From: Chrysochromulina parva
Taxonomy: Eukaryota > Haptophyta > Prymnesiales > Chrysochromulinaceae
Direction: 5' to 3'
Length of the DNA stretch: 39,308 nucleotides
Assembly: GCA_002887195.1 (NCBI GenBank)
Contig: PJAB01000124.1
Coordinates: 1 to 39,308, forward strand
Position 1 is the stretch's first letter; the number at the start of each line of letters is the position of its first letter. Shown here piece after piece: positions 9,283 to 17,536 of this stretch. The notes under the pieces were generated by a model, which made no database searches, was not told the origin of the DNA, and saw only the letters and a list, made by a program, of their open reading frames with translations. The position numbers and the translations under genes are program-made.

Positions 9283-10260
9283 ATGCTGTTTTACGCCGCC
9301 GCGCTCGCGATGCTTCCTTCAACAAGCGCTGTTACCAGTACCGCGACGAGCGGCACCGCGCTGCGAGGCGTAGGCACATTTGCGAGCCGCAGCAGCGCGC
9401 CGCCGACCATGGCGTCAAAGGTGTCGTTTGCCAAGTACCATGGTCTGGGCAACGACTTTGTGATGATCGACTGCCGCGAACAGGGCGAGCCCGTGCTTAC
9501 GCCCGAGCAGGCGGCGCGAATGTGCGACCGCAACTTCGGGGTCGGCGCCGATGGCGTCATCTTCGTGTTGCCCTCCGACGTACCAGAGGCGCAGACTCGC
9601 ATGCGTATCTACAACTCGGATGGCTCCGAGCCGGAGATGTGCGGAAACGGCATCCGCTGCATGGCAAAGTTCGTCTCCGACATCGACGCATCGCGTGCCG
9701 CACGCGGCGCGATCGCCACAGGTGCTGGGTTGATCGTGCCCGAGCTTCAAGCGGACGGCACGGTGCGCGTTGACATGGGCGAGCCCTTCCTGCTCGCAAA
9801 AGATGTTCCTACCTCACTGCCCACCGATGCACTTGGTCGCGCCATTGAGGCGCCGCTTACGGTCGCAGGCAAAGAATGGAAGGTTACGTGCGTCGGCATG
9901 GGCAACCCGCACGCCATCGTCTTCGTGGACGACATCGACACTCTCGATCTCGCCGCGGTCGGCCCCCTGTTCGAAAAACATCCAGTCTTCCCGAAGAAGA
10001 CGAACACCGAGTTCGTGCAGGTCCTTTCGCCTACCCACCTACGGATGAAAGTCTGGGAGCGCGGTGCCGGCCCGACCCTCGCATGTGGCACAGGTGCGTG
10101 CGCTCTCACTGTTGCTGCCGTGCTCGTCGGGAAGGCAGAACGCACGTGCACGGTCACTCTGCCCGGCGGAGATCTGCGCATCGAGTGGTCGGAGGCAGAC
10201 AACCACATCTACATGACAGGGCCAGCTCAGCGAGTTTTCGGCGGCGAATATGCCTTCTGA
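9283..10260 (+). CDS. dapF: diaminopimelate epimerase, plastid-targeted
   Basis: Converts LL- to meso-diaminopimelate, the penultimate step of plant/bacterial-type lysine synthesis. The 325-residue protein has the two cofactor-free catalytic cysteines: C120 in EMCGNGIRC and C268 in ACGTGACA. Other family marks are [10 protein letters not shown] (51-60), NFGVGADG (84-91) and MGNPHAIVF. Residues 1-45 are extra to bacterial enzymes: a hydrophobic start [16 protein letters not shown] resembling a signal peptide, then a Thr/Ser/Arg-rich part up to KVSFAKYHG. This is consistent with import into a complex plastid. The frame extends 19 codons upstream via TTG, but the first ATG is 9283. No introns. 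Confidence 0.96.
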   Translation: MLFYAAALAMLPSTSAVTSTATSGTALRGVGTFASRSSAPPTMASKVSFAKYHGLGNDFVMIDCREQGEPVLTPEQAARMCDRNFGVGADGVIFVLPSDVPEAQTRMRIYNSDGSEPEMCGNGIRCMAKFVSDIDASRAARGAIATGAGLIVPELQADGTVRVDMGEPFLLAKDVPTSLPTDALGRAIEAPLTVAGKEWKVTCVGMGNPHAIVFVDDIDTLDLAAVGPLFEKHPVFPKKTNTEFVQVLSPTHLRMKVWERGAGPTLACGTGACALTVAAVLVGKAERTCTVTLPGGDLRIEWSEADNHIYMTGPAQRVFGGEYAF

Positions 10261-10954
10261 TGGACTCGAGGCCAGACACTCGCGAATCGGGCACCCACGC
10301 ATCCGATCGTGTGTCAATCTGGGCATGAGGGATTGCCGCGGAGTCTGTGCGCGAGTGTCAGAAGTCAGATGGCAGGGCGCTGCTCCGGTCCGGGGTTTCA
10401 TAAACGTCGAGTAGTCGCCGGGCGGGTCCGGGCGGTGCCGTAACAGCCCGTCTCTCCATGCGCGTGTAATAAGCGGTGCACACGCAACTTTGGGGTTGTT
10501 ACTAGACACGTTTCACGCGCGCCCCGGCCTGGCCGTCGCCCAACCGGGACGCGGAGTCGGGACGCTCGCGTCGCTCGGCTCGGGACCACCGCGCGCCGCC
10601 GCGCGCCGGCCCAGCACGGTCGCGCACCCCCCGCGGCAACCGGCCGTGATCCGCGGCATACTACACGAAACAAAACGAAAACCAGACGCCCCGTGGACGG
10701 CGGTATCATCTCCCTGCGGTATACTCTCCCCGCGGTATAGAACCCATCAACCAGATGCCACTGCCACCGTGCCGCACTGCCCACTTCCCGACACCATCGA
10801 CGAGCACTGAACAGTGCGCACTCGCGCGCTCGTCCGCCGTTGCGCCGCCGACGCCTTTTTTCTTTCCCGCTTCGCACCTTGCGCTGTGTGCGGCGGAGCG
10901 ACACCGCCACTGCCTGCGGCAGCGTGGCGGGCTTTCCCACGTAAGTTTGCGGAC
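10261..10954. other. convergent intergenic region
   Basis: 694 bp between the 3' ends of dapF (+) and the USP gene (-). GC-rich. A near-repeat CTCCCTGCGGTATA / CTCCCCGCGGTATA lies at 10710-10723 and 10726-10739. Open frames here show no family resemblance and are judged non-coding. Confidence 0.55.
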
Positions 10955-12799
10955 TCACTGGACCGGGGAAGGATCGCAGGTGACTTCACCGGTGTACTTT
11001 CCCGCCGCCGTGTATGTCTTCATCTCGATTGGATCCACTCGGAAGCCGCGGATGCTAACGGGCTCGGGTGCAGCCGCGAGCTCCTCTGGGGTCAACGCCA
11101 CGAATTTGCAGCCAGCATTCTTGACCGTCAGGTTCTCTAGCGTGATCTCCTCTCCAGGCTTCGCCTTAACAATCAAGCAGCCATCCACGTGTACGTTCTT
11201 GAGAGTGATGCCTGCGCCCTCGAGTACGAGGACCGAGCCGGGGGCCAAAGAGCCTCCGCTGACCTTGGACTTGCAGCCGACCGCAAACGAAGGCGAGAGG
11301 ATAACTGCCGGAGGAATAGAGACCTTGATGCCCAGGAATTCGGCGTGGACGGGCTTTCCTATGGCCATGCCTGCGCCACCACACGAGAGAATGTCGCAGT
11401 TCCATTTGTAAAAGTCCATCTCACCTGCGGACGCGCACGCTGGCTCGAGCCCGCTTTCCTGCTTTGCCTTTGCGTCCTTGACGTTGTTCTTGACGGGCGA
11501 GTACTGGCGAACGTACGTACGGTTGAGCGAGGTGAATCCGACCAACGCACCATTAGAATACAGACGTGGGAAGTCTTGCATCATGCACTCCAATCGTGTG
11601 GGCGACTTGAACGCCGTTTTGGTGCTATCTTTGTATTTGGGGTTGACGAACTCAGGTACCGCACCCTTGGACTCCTCAAGAGCGCCGTCGTAGGACTCAA
11701 GTTTGAAGACGAGCTCATTAATGCTCCCGGGCCATACAGAGAAGCCAGTGACGGGGTCGTTCACGTCGCCGTCCTTGAATTGCTCCGTTGCACGGAGCAT
11801 CGAGTCGATCTGGTTGTACTCGACGTTGATCGTCAGGTCCTTGACGTCCGGGTTCTGGCTCTTGAGACAGCAGATGCCGCCGATCGCCTCGCCAGCGATC
11901 CGCGGCACGCAGACTGAGTTCATGTCAAACCCATTCTTAACGGAGGCCCCGAGGCCAAGCAAGCAAGACTGGAGCGCGAAGGCGTTGGTGTCTTGGAAGA
12001 TGAAGAGCCACTTCTTGCCCATCTTCCGCCATTTCTTGACAGTCCCACTCATGTGCAAGAGGCTGTGCACGTCGCCGTGGCCGTGGGGCTTGGTCTGGAT
12101 TTGAAACCCAGTCTCGTCTAAAGCGATGCGGCCGTCGTTGTCTTCGATGGAAGGGACCTTGCCTTGCATCAGTAGAGTTATCTGCCCCTCGGCCATTCCG
12201 AAGTTGCTGTGTGCCGCAAGCAGAGCCTTGGTACGCGCATCGGTGTCCGCTGAGGTCATCATGGCGAGCGGCAGAGTGATGGAGTCATCCCTTCGTGTCT
12301 CGCGTGCGTACGCCTGGTACGCCAAGATTTGCTCGATGTAGTATTGGAGGTAGCAGCGGCCGGTGAAACTCTCCGTTGGCAGGCCCACCTTGATGTTGCT
12401 GTAGCCAAGCCGTTCGCCCAGGCCGCCCGCGACGAGCATGAAACTGCACTCAGCCACTGAGTCCAGGCCCACCTGTTCCATGGCCGCCCATGCGTCAGTG
12501 TGTGCAGTCAACGTCTCTCCCATTGGAATATTCGGGCTGAATCCGGCAAATGCGTCGACTCCAGCCTTTGAATCAGCGAGAAGCTTGCGAGCATTCTTTA
12601 TGTACTGCACGATGCCGCCTCCATATTTTGCATCGGCCTGCATGATTTGCTGGATCAAGGCCTTCTTCTCAGCATCCTTCTCCCCGGGCGCGGGCCAGTT
12701 CTCGAAAAGATGGCCCTGCCCAGCCTTGACCATCGAGGCGGCGAAGATCGCCTCTTCCGGACTCAGCACTGACGCGTTTCCTTCAAGGCCGCCACTCAT
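10955..12799 (-). CDS. USP: UDP-sugar pyrophosphorylase
   Basis: Makes UDP-sugars (UDP-glucose, -galactose, -glucuronate, -xylose and others) from the sugar 1-phosphates and UTP; typical of plants, algae and some protists. The 614-residue product has the plant USP length. The nucleotide-binding loop VAGGLGERLGYSNIKVGLP lies at 123-141. Further USP landmarks are QTKPHGHGDVHSLL, IFQDTNAFAL, PRIAGEAIGGICCL and NVEYNQID, and the C-terminal part has the left-handed beta-helix-like turn pattern (SVLVLEGAGITLKNVHVDG). No signal peptide, so cytosolic. The first ATG is at 12799; the frame runs 23 codons further up through a TTG only. Divergent from the coiled-coil gene (155 bp between ATGs). Nucleotide sugars it makes would supply Golgi glycosylation. 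Confidence 0.95.
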   Translation of the reverse strand: MSGGLEGNASVLSPEEAIFAASMVKAGQGHLFENWPAPGEKDAEKKALIQQIMQADAKYGGGIVQYIKNARKLLADSKAGVDAFAGFSPNIPMGETLTAHTDAWAAMEQVGLDSVAECSFMLVAGGLGERLGYSNIKVGLPTESFTGRCYLQYYIEQILAYQAYARETRRDDSITLPLAMMTSADTDARTKALLAAHSNFGMAEGQITLLMQGKVPSIEDNDGRIALDETGFQIQTKPHGHGDVHSLLHMSGTVKKWRKMGKKWLFIFQDTNAFALQSCLLGLGASVKNGFDMNSVCVPRIAGEAIGGICCLKSQNPDVKDLTINVEYNQIDSMLRATEQFKDGDVNDPVTGFSVWPGSINELVFKLESYDGALEESKGAVPEFVNPKYKDSTKTAFKSPTRLECMMQDFPRLYSNGALVGFTSLNRTYVRQYSPVKNNVKDAKAKQESGLEPACASAGEMDFYKWNCDILSCGGAGMAIGKPVHAEFLGIKVSIPPAVILSPSFAVGCKSKVSGGSLAPGSVLVLEGAGITLKNVHVDGCLIVKAKPGEEITLENLTVKNAGCKFVALTPEELAAAPEPVSIRGFRVDPIEMKTYTAAGKYTGEVTCDPSPVQ

Positions 12800-12954
12800 A
12801 CTGAAGGAGATTGTCTTTGCAATCTCGCTGGACAGGCTCGGCTTTCTCGTTAGGCCAGGACACTGCAAAGTTGGACGACCTTGACGCGTAACCTGCTTTT
12901 GAGTTTATTGCTCTCACCACAACCTGTGATCACGCGCTTTCCGTCGGTCGCGGC

Positions 12955-15501
12955 ATGTTGTCTTACTTTACGGGAGGGGAGGAGGACTCGGAGGACATCG
13001 TCGAGAAGCGCGTGCGTGTGCTGCGGCTGCACGTCGAGACACTCACTCGCCAGGCGGAGGTGCGCGAGGCCGAGCTTGCTGCCGCGAAGGTAAAGCTCAA
13101 GGGCTTCGAAGCGCAGCAATCCGAGGCCGCGCCAAGGGAGAAAAAGCTCTTCAATAGGCTCGAGAAGCTCCAGGCCGAGCTGAAGCTCGCGCGCGAGCAC
13201 CGCGCCGCGGAAGAATCACGCGCTGCCGACCTGGCGGCTCATCTTGAGCAGATAGTCGATGCAGCCAAGGGCGAGAATGAGACGCCCGGTACGAAGATCT
13301 TGCTCAAGGTGACGAACGAGCAGCTCGACGTGACGCAGAAGGCTTTACAGCAAGCTCTGTTCCGCGCTTCGGACGCCGAACGGCAGGCAAGCGATGCGTC
13401 CGCCGAGGCGAAGCGCGCACAGGATCTGCTAGAGCAAGCCGAGCAGCGCGAGGCTGCGCTCGACCAGCGCTTGACCAAGCTCGTCGATAAGTGCTCTCAG
13501 GCGTCGACGCTGCAGCTGCCTCCGATGAGTAAAGGCAAGGATCTGGCGGAACAGCACCACATCCTGCAGCTCAGCTATCGGCATCTGCAGTCGGAGGTTC
13601 GTCTTAAGATGGCCGCGCTCGAGGGCCTGGCGCATCAACGCGATGAGCTGCGCAGCCTGGTGGATCAGCGGCTGCCGGCCCAGCAGGAACATCACCGCAA
13701 GCTGCGCGCCGAGCTCGCTCAGCAGAAGCAGGAGGCACACGAGCAGATTACAGCGATGCGCGAGTCACTTGAGCAGCACCTCGAGCACCTCGATGGGCTG
13801 CGGCGCGGCTCCATCAGCCAGGGCAGTGAAGAGCAAAACAACCTCGGCCCAGTCGCACGTGGACTTCTCGTAAGGTCGAGGGTGAGTGCGGCAGTACGAA
13901 TGGGAGCGCTGCGCGCAGCTGGCCGCCGTGCGGCCGCGGCCGCGGCGTACGCCGAGCAGCGGAAGGCCGAGCTAAAGGCGCAGGCCGAGGCAGCTGCGAT
14001 GGCAGCGGAGGACGCTCGCAGATCAGCGGAGCAGCGGGTCAAAGGCTTGGAGACAGAGATTGGGTTGCTGAGACGCGAGCTTGACGCAGCAGTGAGCGGG
14101 TCGGACGCGATACGGATGGCGAAACAGGAATTGGTGACGGCGCAAGAGGGGTTACTCAGTCAGATGCGAGCGCTCCAGGGCTCCTTGGATGCCTCGGAAG
14201 AGGAACTTCACAGAGTGCAGGCAGAGCGTCACTCGCTGCGCGAGCAGCTCGACAAAGGTGCAAGTCGCGAGCATGAGCTCGCCGAGCAGCTTGCACGTGA
14301 GCAGCGTGCTAAACAGGCGAGCGTTGAGGAGCTGCACGAGCTGCGCCGCGCGATGCCTGGCACCGATCTTGAACAACGGCTGCACGAGGCGCGCGACGCA
14401 GCGGCTGCAGCTCGGAGCGAGGCAGCCGCACTACAAATGCAGCTAGAGCAGGCTAAGAGCGCGCGAGACACTGCTGCACGGCGCGAAGCCGAGGCGCAGC
14501 AGCAGCTCCGTCGGGCAGAGGAGCGCGCCTCCCAGGCGACGCGCCAACTGCAGGCTGCCTCCACGCACAGCACTGCGCACCAGTCGCAGGCGCTCACTCA
14601 GTCTGGGCGAGAGTTGGAGGCGGTTCGCAGGACAGCTGAGCTCGAGAACGAGTGCGCCCGTTTGCGACATGAATTGAACGAGCAGCGACAGGTCGTTCAG
14701 CGCCAGGGATTGCAAGCCCAGCCTGCTGCGATGCAAGGCTCGGCTATGTTCGCGAGCCCGGCGGGTTTCCATAGCCCCGCAGCGCCGAACATGGCGAGCA
14801 TGGCGAGCATGCGGGTGGCGGCTGATGAAGCGGCCCAGCTACGACAGCATTTGCTTCAGGCTCAGCAGCGTGAGGCCGCCCTGGCAGAGCAGCTTCGACA
14901 GACGCAAATGCTGCAACACTCGGGTGGTTCTGAGCACCTTGAGCATCTCGCAAACTCCTATAGGGCAAAGGCTGAGCAGCTCGCTCAGCAATTAGCAGAC
15001 GAACGAAACGTCGCAGCGATGCAGGGGGAGCTTTGGAAGGAGCAGATGCAAGCACTTCGCACGCGCTCAAAGGCCGATAGAGAAAATGCACAGCAACTCG
15101 AGGAGCAGCTACGTGCAGTGCTCAATGGGGATCATTCGACGCCTCGGCTACGTGCTTCAGCAGAAGGGCGAGGCACGCCTTCTACGCGCACGCCAGAGCC
15201 AGGTCCCGGCGACGAGCCACTGATTTTCGGTGGCGCTCGCGCACGCCCTGGAGGCTCTCGTGGATCCATCCCGATCCCCATTCCAATTATTCCAATGTCC
15301 AAGGATACCGTTAAGAAAGAAGTAACTAAAGTGCTTGGCGTCGTCGACAAGAAGGTGGACGGTGTGCTCGATAAGGTGGCCGATAAGATGGACGGTGTGC
15401 TCGATAACGCGATGGTCCGCATGGATAGCATAGTGGGCCGCTTTCAAGCCGCTCGCTCGAGCTTCACCGGGTATGACCAACCTCGCAGCTTGCTGGACTG
15501 A
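12955..15501 (+). CDS. long coiled-coil protein with C-terminal 11-residue repeats
   Basis: An 848-residue protein, almost wholly Ala/Gln/Glu/Arg-rich coiled coil from about 15 to 725, with short breaks (about 190-200 and 590-620). It starts MLSYFTGGEEDSEDIVEKRV. After a Gly/Pro linker with IPIPIPIIPM (about 770-780) the end holds three 11-residue units built on (K/R)(V/M)D(G/S)(V/I)(L/V), for example KVDGVLD, KMDGVLD and RMDSIVG, followed by a Ser-rich tail. Such 11-residue periodicity gives an amphipathic helix and can bind membranes; this is inference. I recognise no named family; a structural, golgin-like or cytoskeletal tether is plausible. One uninterrupted frame with ATG at 12955. Confidence 0.8.
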   Translation: MLSYFTGGEEDSEDIVEKRVRVLRLHVETLTRQAEVREAELAAAKVKLKGFEAQQSEAAPREKKLFNRLEKLQAELKLAREHRAAEESRAADLAAHLEQIVDAAKGENETPGTKILLKVTNEQLDVTQKALQQALFRASDAERQASDASAEAKRAQDLLEQAEQREAALDQRLTKLVDKCSQASTLQLPPMSKGKDLAEQHHILQLSYRHLQSEVRLKMAALEGLAHQRDELRSLVDQRLPAQQEHHRKLRAELAQQKQEAHEQITAMRESLEQHLEHLDGLRRGSISQGSEEQNNLGPVARGLLVRSRVSAAVRMGALRAAGRRAAAAAAYAEQRKAELKAQAEAAAMAAEDARRSAEQRVKGLETEIGLLRRELDAAVSGSDAIRMAKQELVTAQEGLLSQMRALQGSLDASEEELHRVQAERHSLREQLDKGASREHELAEQLAREQRAKQASVEELHELRRAMPGTDLEQRLHEARDAAAAARSEAAALQMQLEQAKSARDTAARREAEAQQQLRRAEERASQATRQLQAASTHSTAHQSQALTQSGRELEAVRRTAELENECARLRHELNEQRQVVQRQGLQAQPAAMQGSAMFASPAGFHSPAAPNMASMASMRVAADEAAQLRQHLLQAQQREAALAEQLRQTQMLQHSGGSEHLEHLANSYRAKAEQLAQQLADERNVAAMQGELWKEQMQALRTRSKADRENAQQLEEQLRAVLNGDHSTPRLRASAEGRGTPSTRTPEPGPGDEPLIFGGARARPGGSRGSIPIPIPIIPMSKDTVKKEVTKVLGVVDKKVDGVLDKVADKMDGVLDNAMVRMDSIVGRFQAARSSFTGYDQPRSLLD
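15356..15407 (+). repeat. 19-bp direct repeat in coiled-coil gene
   Basis: TGGACGGTGTGCTCGATAA occurs at 15356-15374 and 15389-15407, 33 bp apart (11 codons). It encodes the near-identical copies of the C-terminal 11-residue repeat, so this repeat expanded recently at the DNA level. Confidence 0.9.
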
Positions 15502-16038
15502 ATCGCCTACGAGTACCGCTCTCTTCTAGAGTCCGGTGGACCGGTCCGGGACGCGGCCCGGGCGCATACGGGGCGCATACATAATACATAAGGTCGTGCC
15601 TCGTGTGTGAGGCCTGGAGAGCACATCGCACCTGGTTCCTGGAGGCAGACCGGAGGTGTGCCGTGCGTGGTCGGGGAGAGAAACTCACTTCGACGCGCGC
15701 GGAACTCGATTTAGAATCCGTATGCCACTGACTCTGAAGACAGTCACGCCACGGCCCCGTACGGTACAAAGAGGTCAACGGGCGACAAGGACCGGGCCGA
15801 TATTGTATATACCGTCTACGCGACCGTTTAACGACCGCTTGCGTGCTAGCACACTCGTTTGAAAGTCGTGCTACTCGTGGACTCGGGCGACGGGCCCACA
15901 TGCACATCTCGCGACGGACGGGAGATACGTGACTCGGCTCTGGCACCGCACGAGCCACGACGAGACGTCCGAGACGAGATCCGACGCGTCACGCGACCCC
16001 GTCATCCCGCCAACGCGGATCCGACGTCGCGTCGCGGA
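15502..16038. other. convergent intergenic region
   Basis: 537 bp between the 3' ends of the coiled-coil gene (+) and the 316-residue unknown gene (-). I see no gene, RNA or strong repeat in it. Confidence 0.55.
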
Positions 16039-16989
16039 CTACTGAAGGACTGCAGCCCATCCTTCCTCAAGCGCGGGCATCGACGCGTTTTCGAGCGCAT
16101 CGGCCATCGGCCCGATGAGTGCCTCCCACGCGTACTCAACCGCCACGCATTGCTTTGAAAGCTTGTAGAGCAGCTGCTTGCGCGCGCGCCGCGTCGAGCA
16201 GGGGGCCTCCAGGAATATGAGCGGACATCCCTCCACCATGGCGTCCCATAAATCAGCAAGGCTGTCACACCCGCAACGCGCCGCGCACGCCTCATCTGAC
16301 AAAGCTGTGACCAGCACGAGCAGGGACATGTGCTCAACTACAGTCGGATGCTCGCTCATCGAAGCAAACGATGCCCCGCAAACCACAACCAGGCGGCGTG
16401 AGAGAGTCGCCTTCAGCTTAGCCCAACCTGAAATCGTGTCTGCAGAAGACGTCAATGCACGTCCAGAAGGGATGCGGCATCGTGGCGGCCAGCACGCACG
16501 AAGTAAAGACTCATTGAGCATGTGTGCTCGATCGAGGTCCGCTGCCTCGCGAGCAGCAGCCCTTTCGTCTTGTGCCGCGAAAGTGAGTACTGGAGCTGGA
16601 AGGTCAAGGGAGCCCGGGGGCGCCGGCTGCACGTCGGGGTGGACCGGCATCGATTCTGCCGCACCAATTTGCTGTGCCAATGCCCAAAGCCCAGCTGAAT
16701 CATGAACGCTCACCCAATGATGAGTCGACTCATCACCGAGCGGACCCGATGGCTCGGGCAGGCTTTTCGACGACTCAGCCACGGCAGAGGACGGCAAAGG
16801 TTTGACAGCTAGCCACTCTCGGTGCCGTGCACCGTTTTCTGTGGCGTGCCACCAATACCGATCGCCGTGCGCCAAAGGCTCACTTATAATTGGCAACTCG
16901 TCGGGTGCGGATTCTCGCTCTCGTGGGCGCTTGGCAATGCCAACATTCCGATCAGACGCAGCGTCCCAATCCTCGATGCTCTCTAGCAT
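16039..16989 (-). CDS. unknown protein, possible C-terminal BRCT-like fold
   Basis: A 316-residue frame starting MLESIEDWDAAS at ATG 16989; the frame is open upstream without another ATG. The N-terminal half holds RYWWHATENG and a Pro/Ser-rich region. The C-terminal 110 residues follow a BRCT-like order: a hydrophobic strand RRLVVVCGASF, a later LIFLEAPCSTRRARKQLLYKL, and CVAVEYAWEAL. The last two recall the second BRCT repeat of 53BP1-type proteins (strand, R-x-R-K helix, then V-S-x-x-W). The resemblance is by eye and weak. If right, the protein could bind phosphoproteins in the DNA-damage response. No targeting signal or membrane segment. Confidence 0.65.
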   Translation of the reverse strand: MLESIEDWDAASDRNVGIAKRPRERESAPDELPIISEPLAHGDRYWWHATENGARHREWLAVKPLPSSAVAESSKSLPEPSGPLGDESTHHWVSVHDSAGLWALAQQIGAAESMPVHPDVQPAPPGSLDLPAPVLTFAAQDERAAAREAADLDRAHMLNESLLRACWPPRCRIPSGRALTSSADTISGWAKLKATLSRRLVVVCGASFASMSEHPTVVEHMSLLVLVTALSDEACAARCGCDSLADLWDAMVEGCPLIFLEAPCSTRRARKQLLYKLSKQCVAVEYAWEALIGPMADALENASMPALEEGWAAVLQ

Positions 16990-17536
16990 CGACCGAAAAA
17001 TATGCAGAGAAAGAGACGAGTGTGAAAGAGGGCTGTTAAATGTAGAAAAGTTTGTCTTTAATTGCGTTGGAGGGGTGGGGTGCGTTGCTTCCCCGTGCAC
17101 CGTGCTCCGGTGCTGGAAAAGTTAGTATATTATTATTATGCCGCATACAGTTGTTCACACACACACTCATGGGGGCTGGGGGCCCCGGCGGAAGGCGAAC
17201 CGACACGACACCCCGCATCCACCCCGCTTTGATATTCGGATGCCCAGTCAACCCAGTCCCCAGCCCACCCGACTTCGCGCTTCCGAAACACAGGAAAGTC
17301 GGAACACGCAGAGCGCCCGAAGAGCTCTGGAGTTGCCTCGTCGCTCATTCAGGCCCAACCGCATGTGCTCCGCACAGCGGAGCACCACGACCCAGCCCGT
17401 GGAAACGCGCAGTGCCTGAAACGCAGCCAAACCATGCACATGCCCACGCCCCTTCACGTTGCAGATCCCCATGAGGTTCCCGGGCTCACAATGTGCCAGC
17501 CGGAAGATGCGGATCAGTGCTGCGCCTCTACCGCGC
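16990..17536. other. intergenic region between two minus-strand genes
   Basis: 547 bp: upstream region of the 316-residue gene and 3' end of CCDC61. It includes a short AT-rich patch (about 17121-17141, TATTATTATTAT) and a CA run (about 17155-17168). No gene is supported. Confidence 0.55.

Noticed and set aside
10398..10958. 186-codon minus-strand frame in the dapF/USP intergenic region
   Set aside because: Arg/Ser-rich with no recognisable motif and overlapping the USP end; no sign of selection visible.
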